64,000 bases of DNA from contig NZ_FOGB01000007.1 in the NCBI RefSeq assembly GCF_900111095.1, forward strand, positions 178,120-242,119, read 5' to 3'. The position numbers and the translations under genes are program-made. The notes under the pieces are model-generated. The model worked only from the letters and a program-made list of their open reading frames with translations, was not told the origin of the DNA and did no database searches. Of the stretch, positions 7,558 through 16,346 are shown in pieces. Positions within the stretch are counted from its first letter, which is position 1. Each line of letters begins with the position of its first letter. Source of the stretch: Amphritea atlantica. GTDB taxonomy: Bacteria > Pseudomonadota > Gammaproteobacteria > Pseudomonadales > Balneatricaceae.

Positions 7558-8868
7558 TCAGTTGCTTGCCGGCAGCACGGTACTGGCAACCTCGCCAAAA
7601 CCGATGCGTGCCGCGCCCTCTTTTTCACAGTATCCACGCATCACCACGGTATCGCCATCCTCCAGGAAAGTTCGTTGCTCGCCATTGGGCAGCGTAACAG
7701 ACTCTTTACCACCACGGCTCAGTTCCAGTAATGAACCGCCCTGCTCATGCTCCGGCCCGGATTGCGTGCCAGAACCAAAAAAATCGCCGGGCCGCAGATT
7801 GCAGCCATTCACCGTGTGGTGAGCCACCATCTGGGCAACAGTCCAGTAGGAGTAAACAAAATTAGATTCAGAGAGTTTAGCAGGCTCCTGATTATGGTGG
7901 CGCATCTGCTGAGTCTGCAGCAGCACCTCCAGCCTGATATCAAGTGCCCCCTCCTCGCTATTCATTCTGGATGACAGATAGGGCAACGGCTGAGGGTCAG
8001 CAGCATCGCGCTTAAACGCTGTCCGGTAAGGTAACAGGGCTTCATTGGTGACAATCCAGGGCGACACGGTCGAGGCAAAGTTTTTCGCCAGAAACGGCCC
8101 CAGAGGCTGATATTCCCAAGCCTGAATATCCCGGGCCGACCAGTCATTAAAGAGGCAGTAACCAAACACATGCTGATCACTGTCATCCAGAACGACCGGT
8201 TCACCCAGGGCATTGCCCTGGCCGATATAGATGCCGACCTCCAGCTCATAATCCAACCGCTTACAGGGGCCCAGGGAGGGTTCAGCAGCATCCGGGGCTT
8301 TGATCTGCCCCTGTGGCCGTTTGAATGTTTGTCCCGAAACATCAATAGAAGAGCTGCGACCATGGTAACCTATAGGTATCCACTTATAGTTTGGCAGCAA
8401 CGGGTTATCGGGGCGAAACAGGCTGCCAACACGGGTGGCATGGAACACTGATGTATAGAAATCTGTGTAATCACCAATAGTACAGGGCAGACTGTACTCT
8501 ACCTCACTCTGCGGAATCAGACAGTTTTCCAGGGCCCCCTGCTCTTCGGCGCCTTCACGCAGGCCCCTCGATAGCGCCATACGCAAAGCAGACCAAACTG
8601 ATCTGCCCAGTGACATAAAATGGTTCAGTGTTGGCTCGGCACATGCTGCTGCGCCCTCCGCCGCAGCACCAGTGAACAGATGCTGGGCGGCGGCAAGATC
8701 AAGCACCTGATCGCCAATCGCTACTCCGCCACGGAATGACTCATCAGAACCTTTACGACGAAATTCCGCAAAAGGCAGGTTCTGAATCGGGAAATCGGTA
8801 TCAGGCAAATTTGCACAGCTCACCCAGCTGCGCAAATCAGGATTATGGGTTTCATTCAGTACAGGCAT
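7558..8868 (-). CDS. fahA: Fumarylacetoacetase
   Basis: About 436 aa, full length for the family. The N-terminal SH3-like domain (LPFAEFRRKGSDESFRGGVAIGDQVLDL) is followed by the catalytic FAH fold. Active-site signatures are DYTDFYTSVFHATRVGSLFRP, the metal-binding LDYELEVGIYIG and LFNDWSARDIQAWEYQPLGPF. It hydrolyses fumarylacetoacetate to fumarate and acetoacetate, the last step of tyrosine/homogentisate breakdown. The expected partners (homogentisate dioxygenase, maleylacetoacetate isomerase) are not in the window, so this gene stands alone here. The reading frame opens GTG-ATG; the ATG at 8868 is chosen. Confidence 0.93.
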   Translation of the reverse strand: MPVLNETHNPDLRSWVSCANLPDTDFPIQNLPFAEFRRKGSDESFRGGVAIGDQVLDLAAAQHLFTGAAAEGAAACAEPTLNHFMSLGRSVWSALRMALSRGLREGAEEQGALENCLIPQSEVEYSLPCTIGDYTDFYTSVFHATRVGSLFRPDNPLLPNYKWIPIGYHGRSSSIDVSGQTFKRPQGQIKAPDAAEPSLGPCKRLDYELEVGIYIGQGNALGEPVVLDDSDQHVFGYCLFNDWSARDIQAWEYQPLGPFLAKNFASTVSPWIVTNEALLPYRTAFKRDAADPQPLPYLSSRMNSEEGALDIRLEVLLQTQQMRHHNQEPAKLSESNFVYSYWTVAQMVAHHTVNGCNLRPGDFFGSGTQSGPEHEQGGSLLELSRGGKESVTLPNGEQRTFLEDGDTVVMRGYCEKEGAARIGFGEVASTVLPASN

Positions 8869-9242
8869 CACTCACTCTCTGGTGTCATTGTTAAGCAGCG
8901 CGCCCTTTTAGATTTTTTTAGCATCAAGGGCTTCACCACGAAGGTCTGATGTTAATTTTTATTATCTGCTTGTACGTTACCAGAAGACAGGCAGGCTTCA
9001 ATGCCCGGATATAAATTGACTAATTCCAAAGAGTAAAGAATAACTATCAATAGCGCGAAATGGTTACATTAACGAGCCTGATCAATACATCATCTCTGCT
9101 CCTGTGATAGCTTTGGCACTAGTTTTACCCGGTAGTTCTGCTTATCAAGGGGAGATATCAAAGGTATCTGCAGGTATAGTTTTTAAATCCAACAGGGTTG
9201 GAAACGTTTTTCGAAGGTTAGGGACGTAAGGACATAAGATTG
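8869..9242. other. Intergenic region between divergent fahA and the GGDEF-EAL gene
   Basis: About 370 bp holding the divergent promoters of the two flanking genes. I see no RNA gene, riboswitch core, strong palindrome or credible small frame. The only placed element is AAGGA at 9228-9232, the ribosome-binding site for the downstream gene. Confidence 0.5.
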
Positions 9243-12200
9243 ATGTCGGAATCAGTAGTTACTCTGAATACCATTTGCAGCCTGGACGTCTTGCACGCCC
9301 ACCCGACCGATGCCGCTTTAACGGTCCTGCATCGCATGCGCAAATCTCATGTAAGCTCGATCGTCATTATTGATCAGCGTGAACCGATAGGTATTATCAC
9401 CGAGAAAGATATCCTCCGCCTGGTCAGCTCTGCTGAAACTGAGCTGAGTGAACTGAAAGCCAGCGATATCATGACATCGCCGGTGAAAACCCTTTACGGG
9501 GATTGTGATTTTCAGCATGCCTATGAGCAGATGCAGCGGGAAAACCTGCGCCATATTGTTGTCATCAATCGGGATGGCAGTCTCAGAGGAATAGCGACTG
9601 AAACCGATTTTGTTCAACATCTCGGATTTGAATATCTGGCCGAAATCAAGCATGTCGAAGCCGTCATGGAACGGGTGATTATGTTTGTCCCCCAGGATAG
9701 TACCCTGCGCTACGCATTCTCAGTAATGAGTGATAAGAAGATCAGCAGTGTTGTGGTAGGCGACAGCAATAATGCCGCAGGTATTCTCACTGAGCGGGAC
9801 GTTGTCCGCTTGCTGGATGACCAGATAGATCTGAATACCGCCAGAGTCTGCGATTATATGAGCAGACCGGTTGAGTTTATTGGCGTGGGCACCTCTTTGC
9901 TGCAAGCCCGGCAAACGATGCAGACAAAACAGATACGCCGTCTACTGGTCTGCGATACGGATGGGCAGGTAATAGGACTCCTGACCCGGCAACACCTGAT
10001 TGATCGGTTACAAACCCACTTTATCAAAATGATGAGGGATGCGATCAGCCACCTGAATCAAAAACTCGAAAGCAGCCGCAATAAGGTCAATCACTACCAG
10101 GGCTTTTTTGAGAACTCTCCCCTCGCCTACCAGTCACTCGACGCCGAAGGCTTTATTCTTGAGGTCAACGCTTGCTGGCGTAAACTGATGGGGTATGAAA
10201 AGCGAGAGATCATTGGTACAGCATTCAAACAGCTGCTGGTCGCCGGTCAGGAGGAGAAATTCAGGCACTGCTTTGCCTCATTCTCAAATCATGGATTCGT
10301 TGAAAATGTCCATTATCAGCTACGAACCCGGGCTGGAGAGATACTGGATATTCAGTTAGATGGTCAGATAATGCGGGATGAAAGTGGTAATTTTATCCAG
10401 ACTCATTGCCTGCTGACCAATCTGACTGAGAAACATAAGATGGACTCGCAGCTTCATCTGTTTCGCCAACTGATTGATCAAAGCCATGATGCCCTGTTTG
10501 TGATCGATGCAGAAAGTTCCCGCATTCTCGATATTAATCAGGCCACTTGTGATTATCTGGGTTATAAGCGTGAACAGCTGCTTAAAATGTCAATCACGGA
10601 TATCAGTGATCTATCGTCTGATCTTTCCCGTTGGCGGAAACGTCTGGCTAGTATTGATGCCCGGGGAGGACTGTTTGAGGCAATTCATACCACCTCTGAC
10701 GGGAGCAAAGTCCCTGTTGAGATCAGCACCACCTTACAGATGATCAATGGTAATCAGGTGGTCCTGTCTACCGTACGTGATATTACCGAACGTAAACAGG
10801 CTGAGCTGCGAGCGCGCAATGAGAGCAACTTCCTGCAGGCGGTGATTGATTGTATCGGCGATCCGGTGATGGTTATCGATACGGATTACAAAGTAATCAA
10901 GTCAAACCGGGCGGCAAACGATTACTACTTTAACTGCCTCTCCAGTAGCGATAGCTCATGCTATCACATGGTTCATAAACAGGGGGTTCCCTGCGAGCAC
11001 TGTCCGCTGACAGATGTGATGAGCAGCAGGAAGCCCACCACCCGCATTCATGAGCATACCAGTAAGACCGGCGAAGTCCGGACATTTGAGCTGATGGCCA
11101 GCCCACTTTACGATGCCGATGGCAAGCTGGCCGGGCTGGTAGAATCAAGCCGGGATATTTCTGACCATGAGACTATCCGCAAAGCCCTGCTTGATAAAGA
11201 GAAGAGCCTTGATTTTCTGGCACATCACGACCCCCTGACCAAGTTACCCAACCGATTACTGTTCGGCGACCGGCTTAAACAGGCTGTACGCCATGCGAAG
11301 CGTAATAAAACCGGCGTCGCCCTGCTGTTTATCGATCTGGATGAGTTTAAAGAGATCAACGACAGCTTTGGCCATAATCTGGGCGATCAGTTACTCAAAA
11401 AAGTGTCAGAACGACTCAAACACCATGCTCGAGAAAATGACACGATCTCTCGTCTCGGCGGTGATGAGTTTACGATCATTATCGAAGATCTGATGAACGC
11501 TGATGATGCGGCTACCATCGCTCAGAACCTGCTGGCCGCATTTAATGAACCTATCGACCTGGATGAGCAGCTACATATCAGCCTCAGTATCGGTATCAGC
11601 CTCTACCCAGATGACGCCGAACAGCCAGAAGCACTGATCCGTAACGCCGATACCGCGATGTACCGGGCCAAAACTGCCGGTAAAAACCGCTATGAGTTTT
11701 ATACTCAGGAGATGACCGATCAGGCCTTTGAACGGTTTCTGATGGTCGGGGCACTGCGTAATGCAATCGAGAATCAGCAGTTCGTGCTGCACTATCAGCC
11801 ACAGATAGACCTGCGGGATAACAGCATAATAGGTGCAGAGGCCCTGATTCGCTGGAACGACCCGCAAATGGGCACAATTCCCCCCTCCCGATTTATCCCG
11901 GTGGCGGAGAAAACCGGAATGATCCAGAACATAGATCGCTGGGTACTTAATACCGTATGCCACAATATTCACCAATGGCAACAACAGGGATATCGGGTGC
12001 CACGAGTATCGATCAACATTTCAGCCCGCCATTTTGGTTCTAACATTCTTGCGGATGAGGTGGCGGCAATACTTGATCATCATCACTGTAGCAGTGAGCT
12101 GATTGAGCTTGAGATCACCGAAGGTGTAATCATGAACAACCCGAGCCGTGCGGGTAAAGAGCTTAAGCAGCTGCGGGATATGGGGATCCGTCTGGCAATC

Positions 12201-12497
12201 GACGATTTTGGCACCGGCTACTCCTCTCTGAGCTATCTGAAAACCCTGCCGCTGGATCGATTAAAAATCGATCAGTCCTTTATCAGTGATATTCCCGGAG
12301 ATAAAAATGATCAGGCGATCTCCAGGGCCATTATTGCATTGGCGAACAGTCTTGGCCTGGAGGTGATTGCTGAAGGTATGGAAACAGAGCAGCAGCGCCA
12401 GTTCCTGATTGAGGAGGGCTGCTTCCATGCTCAGGGATTTTTGTTTAGTAAGGCTGTTCCGGAGCACAGCTTTCTGGCGTTGCTGAAAAAGGTCTAG
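9243..12497 (+). CDS. CBS(x4)-PAS(x3)-GGDEF-EAL cyclic-di-GMP signalling protein
   Basis: About 1084 aa. Order: four CBS repeats in two Bateman modules (about 1-270), three PAS domains (about 285-395, 405-520, 530-650), GGDEF (about 665-830) with intact RLGGDEF, and EAL (about 845-1080) with intact GAEALIRW, LEITEG and DDFGTGYSSL. Both catalytic domains look competent, so it could make and/or break c-di-GMP. CBS pairs usually bind adenine nucleotides, linking this to energy state. The third PAS carries a cysteine cluster (SSCYHMVHKQGVPCEHCPL) suited to metal or redox sensing. No membrane segment is seen. The frame also offers TTG at 9240; AAGGA fits either start. Confidence 0.9.
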   Translation: MSESVVTLNTICSLDVLHAHPTDAALTVLHRMRKSHVSSIVIIDQREPIGIITEKDILRLVSSAETELSELKASDIMTSPVKTLYGDCDFQHAYEQMQRENLRHIVVINRDGSLRGIATETDFVQHLGFEYLAEIKHVEAVMERVIMFVPQDSTLRYAFSVMSDKKISSVVVGDSNNAAGILTERDVVRLLDDQIDLNTARVCDYMSRPVEFIGVGTSLLQARQTMQTKQIRRLLVCDTDGQVIGLLTRQHLIDRLQTHFIKMMRDAISHLNQKLESSRNKVNHYQGFFENSPLAYQSLDAEGFILEVNACWRKLMGYEKREIIGTAFKQLLVAGQEEKFRHCFASFSNHGFVENVHYQLRTRAGEILDIQLDGQIMRDESGNFIQTHCLLTNLTEKHKMDSQLHLFRQLIDQSHDALFVIDAESSRILDINQATCDYLGYKREQLLKMSITDISDLSSDLSRWRKRLASIDARGGLFEAIHTTSDGSKVPVEISTTLQMINGNQVVLSTVRDITERKQAELRARNESNFLQAVIDCIGDPVMVIDTDYKVIKSNRAANDYYFNCLSSSDSSCYHMVHKQGVPCEHCPLTDVMSSRKPTTRIHEHTSKTGEVRTFELMASPLYDADGKLAGLVESSRDISDHETIRKALLDKEKSLDFLAHHDPLTKLPNRLLFGDRLKQAVRHAKRNKTGVALLFIDLDEFKEINDSFGHNLGDQLLKKVSERLKHHARENDTISRLGGDEFTIIIEDLMNADDAATIAQNLLAAFNEPIDLDEQLHISLSIGISLYPDDAEQPEALIRNADTAMYRAKTAGKNRYEFYTQEMTDQAFERFLMVGALRNAIENQQFVLHYQPQIDLRDNSIIGAEALIRWNDPQMGTIPPSRFIPVAEKTGMIQNIDRWVLNTVCHNIHQWQQQGYRVPRVSINISARHFGSNILADEVAAILDHHHCSSELIELEITEGVIMNNPSRAGKELKQLRDMGIRLAIDDFGTGYSSLSYLKTLPLDRLKIDQSFISDIPGDKNDQAISRAIIALANSLGLEVIAEGMETEQQRQFLIEEGCFHAQGFLFSKAVPEHSFLALLKKV

Positions 12498-12571
12498 CCA
12501 GCCCAGTCCTAACCCCTTAAGCTCTGCACCTTATACATCAGCATCTTCGAGTACACAGATCAGGGAGATCC

Positions 12572-13414
12572 ATGAAAACAGTACTGATTACCGGCTGCTC
12601 CAGCGGCATTGGCTACCACGTAGCAATCGGCCTGCAACAACGGGGCTACCGGGTTATCGCCACCGCGCGACAACAAAAGGATGTTGAACGGCTCCAACAG
12701 CTGGGATTAGAGTCCATTCAACTGGACCTGGAGTATTCTGAATCGATTCAACAGGCTATGGACTGGGTTGAGGCAGAAACTGGCGGAGCGCTGTATGCCC
12801 TGTTCAATAATGGCGCCTATGGCCAGCCCGGTGCGATTGAGGATCTCAGCCGGGACCTGCTGCGTAAGCAGCTGGAGATCAACCTGCTGGGCTGGCATGA
12901 GCTTACCTGTCGGGTTCTGCCGCTGATGCGTAAACAGGGTTTTGGCCGCATCATTCAGAACAGTTCGGTTCTGGGGCTGATCACGATGCGCTTTCGCGGG
13001 GCTTACAACACCAGTAAGTTTGCGCTGGAAGGCTACAGCGATACCTTGCGACAGGAACTTGCAGATACCCGTATTCATGTTTCACTGATCGAACCCGGCC
13101 CGGTCAGAAGCAAATTCAGAGAAAACGCATTCAAAGCCTTTCGTGACAATATTGATATAGAAAGCAGCCCGTTTCGCACTATTTATCAAAAAGTTCTGAA
13201 ACGTTTAAGCAGTCACGATGGCGGGGACGATCCGTTTACACTGGGGCCTGATGCGGTATTGGATAAAGTGATTCACGCGTTGGAGAGTAAACGCCCAAGG
13301 CCCCGCTATTATGTCACCCTGCCAACCCATCTGTTTGGTATTCTACGCCGTATTTTGTCGACCCGGATGCTCGACTGGATTTTATTACGGGCATCGGCAT
13401 CGGAGAATAAATAG
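12572..13414 (+). CDS. Short-chain dehydrogenase/reductase (YbbO-like)
   Basis: A 280-aa classical SDR. TGCSSGIG at the N-terminus is the NAD(P)-binding loop, NNGAYG the NAG-type motif, NSSVLG holds the catalytic Ser and AYNTSKFALEGYSD the YxxxK pair. EPGPVRSKF follows. The SDRs most like it (E. coli YbbO type) reduce aldehydes or hydroxylated lipids with NADP(H). The ATG has CAGGGAGA upstream. It lies 74 bp after the signalling gene, in the same direction but without an obvious link in function. Confidence 0.85.
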   Translation: MKTVLITGCSSGIGYHVAIGLQQRGYRVIATARQQKDVERLQQLGLESIQLDLEYSESIQQAMDWVEAETGGALYALFNNGAYGQPGAIEDLSRDLLRKQLEINLLGWHELTCRVLPLMRKQGFGRIIQNSSVLGLITMRFRGAYNTSKFALEGYSDTLRQELADTRIHVSLIEPGPVRSKFRENAFKAFRDNIDIESSPFRTIYQKVLKRLSSHDGGDDPFTLGPDAVLDKVIHALESKRPRPRYYVTLPTHLFGILRRILSTRMLDWILLRASASENK

Positions 13415-13880
13415 GGCCGGGCATATCAACGCTGTACTGCCTGAAATACGGCCAAGCGGCCGAACACGGCTCGGTCCTATCCCCTCCCTCCAAACTCTAC
13501 AGGCTCTGTCTGATTCCTAGAGGACTTTTTAACTGCGGAAACCCTCAGTGCTTAATCCCGCCGGTCAGGTGTAGAAATTGAGCGTTTTATTGCCTATAGT
13601 TTCATTGAAGAAGCAACAGGAGCAATTCTATCTCTTTATCAGTATGTGGTTATTCTCTCCGGTATCGTTTAACACCCTTATGCTTATATGCTTCAGTCGG
13701 CTCTGTTGAGAGTACGGCCAGGAGTATTCTCACAACTCACGCCAGTTTCTGAATATTCCGTGAGTGTTTTTCACTGCTTCAAGCTGGCCTTGCTAATTTT
13801 ATACGTCATCAGACTATCAGGTGCTTCACGCGCCCGGCACCAGTCATATACACGTCAATCGGGCGGTAAGAGGATCTCTT
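13415..13880. other. Intergenic region, 466 bp
   Basis: This stretch separates the SDR gene from the accessory cluster. It contains frames of up to 89 codons, but none has a ribosome-binding site or family-like sequence, and I see no terminator, tRNA or repeat. It probably contains the promoter of the cysteine-rich protein gene. A GAGG ribosome-binding site sits at its right end. Confidence 0.4.
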
Positions 13881-14219
13881 ATGTTCAAGTTCGCTGGATT
13901 AATCCCTTGCATCTCTCTTTTCATGACAGCCAGTGCCTTCGCTGCAGATACGACTGACTGTGTAGTGCTCACACGGGAACAAGGGAATAACTGTGCGTCC
14001 AGAGATTCACTGCAGATTAAAGTCACCAACAAATGTAGTGAAAACGTTTATGTAAAAATGTGTCTGGAGCGAAAAGATGGGCAATGGAACTGTGGCTCTG
14101 ACTCAATACTAAAACCGGGCAGAACAAATACCGGGTTTTATGCTTGCCATGGTACTGGCAACTATCAATGGTCAAGCTGCACCGGTGGCTTCAAAGAGTG
14201 TGGATTTCGCTCTCCCTGA
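13881..14219 (+). CDS. Secreted cysteine-rich protein, 112 aa
   Basis: MFKFAGLIPCISLFMTASAF-AA is a classical Sec signal peptide, cleaved probably after AFA. The mature part is about 91 residues with eight cysteines, enough for four disulfides, and many Asn, Gly and Ser. The start at 13881 is chosen over the longer frame because GAGG precedes it and the signal peptide begins there. I recognise no family. A compact disulfide-rich exported protein could be periplasmic or released; the neighbours (repeat protein, DNase II, phosphoesterase) are also unusual accessory genes. A terminator follows. Confidence 0.72.
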   Translation: MFKFAGLIPCISLFMTASAFAADTTDCVVLTREQGNNCASRDSLQIKVTNKCSENVYVKMCLERKDGQWNCGSDSILKPGRTNTGFYACHGTGNYQWSSCTGGFKECGFRSP

Positions 14220-14240
14220 GACCTGTCAGACCTGCCTGAG

Positions 14241-14285
14241 GCAACAGGGACAAACTCCGCTAAAGGGTTTGTCCCCGTGCTTTTT
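14241..14285 (+). terminator. Terminator after the cysteine-rich protein gene
   Basis: GGGACAAAC (14247-14255) pairs with GTTTGTCCC (14267-14275), with further GCA/TGC pairing at the base, followed by TTTTT. It sits between the cysteine-rich gene and the convergent repeat-protein gene. Confidence 0.75.
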
Positions 14286-14304
14286 GACTTAGTCACTTTC
14301 CTCA

Positions 14305-16059
14305 TTACTGCACAAAGGTCACCTGCAGCGTATTTCCGACAATAGCAAAGCTGGGTTCAACCCCGTCTATGCTATTCGCGCGAAACCGTTCCGCAGTCAT
14401 ATGACAAAGTTCAGAGCATGTCAGCAGTGTATAGGGTGTATTGAAGGCAAAGCCTCCATTTTTCAGCTTGTCGAGATGAAAACTCACCTGTGTCGAGTTA
14501 ACATACAGCGCCCCTGCTATTGAGAGCGCGGGCATCTGCGAGCCCAGTTGAGTGACAATCACGCCACCAGTCATTTCCAGGCTTCCTATAGTGAGGTCGC
14601 CGGTATGGTAGGCGATATTCAGCTCAGCATCATCGAACAGACAAACCTTAGCACTCCCCCCCACCGATTGATCATAGAATACGATCCGGCCACCATAACC
14701 ACCGTTCGTGCCACCATAGGCGATCAGGGAGGCACTGCCTGCAGTGGACTGTCCGGAAAAGACGGTGTAGCCACCGGCAGCACCGGATGTGCAACCACCC
14801 AGATTGAATATTGTAGCGCTTCCTGCGGTCGGAAAATTTTCGCAGGTACTGTCACTGTCATTCTGATTGCTGTAAACCGAAAACTCAGTATAACCGGCAG
14901 CGCCCTGCTCGCCTGAACCCGGGTGATTCCAGATCGTTGCGTTACCCGCCGTAGGAGAATATTTGCTTGGCAGGTTGATGGAGAAAATGGTGTGACCTGC
15001 GCTGGATTTGTTTGCAATGGCGCTGCCGTAGTTGACGATTGTCGCCTCCGCACCGGTCGGAGAGCCGTACTTCGCACTGAACTCAAGATGGCCACCACCG
15101 CCCTGCTCACCCTGACGTGCACCGTAGTTAAAATAGCAGCCGTAACCCGCAGAGGCGCCCTGTGAGGCATCCATGTATGGAGGGTTGTTATTAAAACTGG
15201 TTACCCCACCGTAGGCTCCAGCCATCTCTGCCGCATAGTTGTAGAAATATCCCTCACCACCCGTGGAGGTGCTGTCAAAGGCTACATCGCCACCATTTGC
15301 TTTTTCGTGAGTTGCTCCCCAATTGTTGTATACACCGTGATCGGCACTGGAACTGCCGTAGAACTGCGTATTACCGCCATCACCACCGGCGACCGTGCCG
15401 CCCACATTGGTGAAAGTGGCCTTACCTGCGGTGGCGGTATCGTGAAAGACCACATTAGCGAAGGTATCACCATCAATACCCAGGCTACCGTAAATAGTAA
15501 ATGTGGCACGATCAGCCGAAGAGGCGTCGCTGAAGCTTATCTCGCCACCGACGGTACTGGGGATGTTTTCTTTTCTGTACTGAGGCGGTGGTTCGGCGCC
15601 GGTCCACACTTTAAACCGGGCGGAACCGGCTCTGGCATGATCGCAAAAGCTGATTACGCCACCACCGTAGCCCTGTTCCCTGATCGGGCCTGCGCAGTAA
15701 TAGATATCATCAGTACCTGCTGTCGCATTATTGGTAAACAGAAGTTGCGGATTATCATGCCCGCTGCTGGTCGCGGCCACAATAAAGCTCTGCTGGCAAC
15801 GCGAAGAGTTACTGACCCCCTGGCCGGTAATAATAAGGCCAGGTACTTTGCCGGGACCGAAGTTGAAGGTATAGGCTGTGGCGCTTTCACTGAATTCGAT
15901 ACTCTCAACACTTGCGCTGTGGTCTGCTGAGAAAGTGATTGCAGTTTGAGATGAACTGTTAAAAACGGCTTTACTGACTGGCAGTTCCGCTGGACTCCAG
16001 TTGGCGGCGGAGTTCCATTCTCCCGACGCGGGTTGAGGATTCCATTCAGATTGAGACAT
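14305..16059 (-). CDS. Glycine-rich tandem-repeat (beta-solenoid-like) protein
   Basis: A 584-aa protein starting MSQSEWNPQPASGEWNSAAN, with no signal peptide and no membrane anchor. Residues about 135-460 form roughly eleven degenerate repeats of 27-40 residues with the pattern GG-x3-F-x(4-12)-AG-x-A-x-(I/F)-x-N-x-G, as in GGYTVFSGQSTAGSASLIAY. This rhythm is typical of parallel beta-helix passengers and autotransporter-associated strand repeats. No autotransporter barrel is present; the C-terminus SFAIVGNTLQVTFVQ is a short beta cap. The N-terminal 100 residues (W-x-PQPASGEW-N, NWSPAELP, SVESIEF) resemble the start of such passengers. Function is unknown; adhesin- or structure-like is inference. 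Confidence 0.75.
   Translation of the reverse strand: MSQSEWNPQPASGEWNSAANWSPAELPVSKAVFNSSSQTAITFSADHSASVESIEFSESATAYTFNFGPGKVPGLIITGQGVSNSSRCQQSFIVAATSSGHDNPQLLFTNNATAGTDDIYYCAGPIREQGYGGGVISFCDHARAGSARFKVWTGAEPPPQYRKENIPSTVGGEISFSDASSADRATFTIYGSLGIDGDTFANVVFHDTATAGKATFTNVGGTVAGGDGGNTQFYGSSSADHGVYNNWGATHEKANGGDVAFDSTSTGGEGYFYNYAAEMAGAYGGVTSFNNNPPYMDASQGASAGYGCYFNYGARQGEQGGGGHLEFSAKYGSPTGAEATIVNYGSAIANKSSAGHTIFSINLPSKYSPTAGNATIWNHPGSGEQGAAGYTEFSVYSNQNDSDSTCENFPTAGSATIFNLGGCTSGAAGGYTVFSGQSTAGSASLIAYGGTNGGYGGRIVFYDQSVGGSAKVCLFDDAELNIAYHTGDLTIGSLEMTGGVIVTQLGSQMPALSIAGALYVNSTQVSFHLDKLKNGGFAFNTPYTLLTCSELCHMTAERFRANSIDGVEPSFAIVGNTLQVTFVQ
14680..15655 (-). repeat. Degenerate protein-coding repeats, about 11 units
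   Basis: This is the part of the repeat-protein gene that encodes the GG-x3-F...AG-x-A units of 27-40 residues. The units are diverged at DNA level, so this is an old array and not a recent tandem expansion. Confidence 0.6.
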
Positions 16060-16346
16060 TGATTACTCCGTTGTTATTAGGAGGGACACCCATTCGGGCC
16101 ATAAAATCATTGGGTATTCCCGTTATTATCGATAGTGAAGTTCTGTTTGTACTCACGGGCTGGCCATTGCAGCCTGAAGTCCCACGGTGCCCGTTGTCGC
16201 TGCATACTCTTAATCAACCAGCATCGGAATACCGAAGACAGCAACAACAGTACCGAAACCTGACTGCAATGAATAGCCATAGTGCTATCTGGTTTTCATG
16301 GTATACAATTGTTTTTTCAATTGAAATTACGTGGAGATAGTCGCCG

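Noticed and set aside
15307..15930. 207-codon plus-strand frame inside the repeat-protein gene
   Set aside because: It is antisense to the repeat units. The repeat periodicity and the start with MSQ belong to the minus-strand frame.
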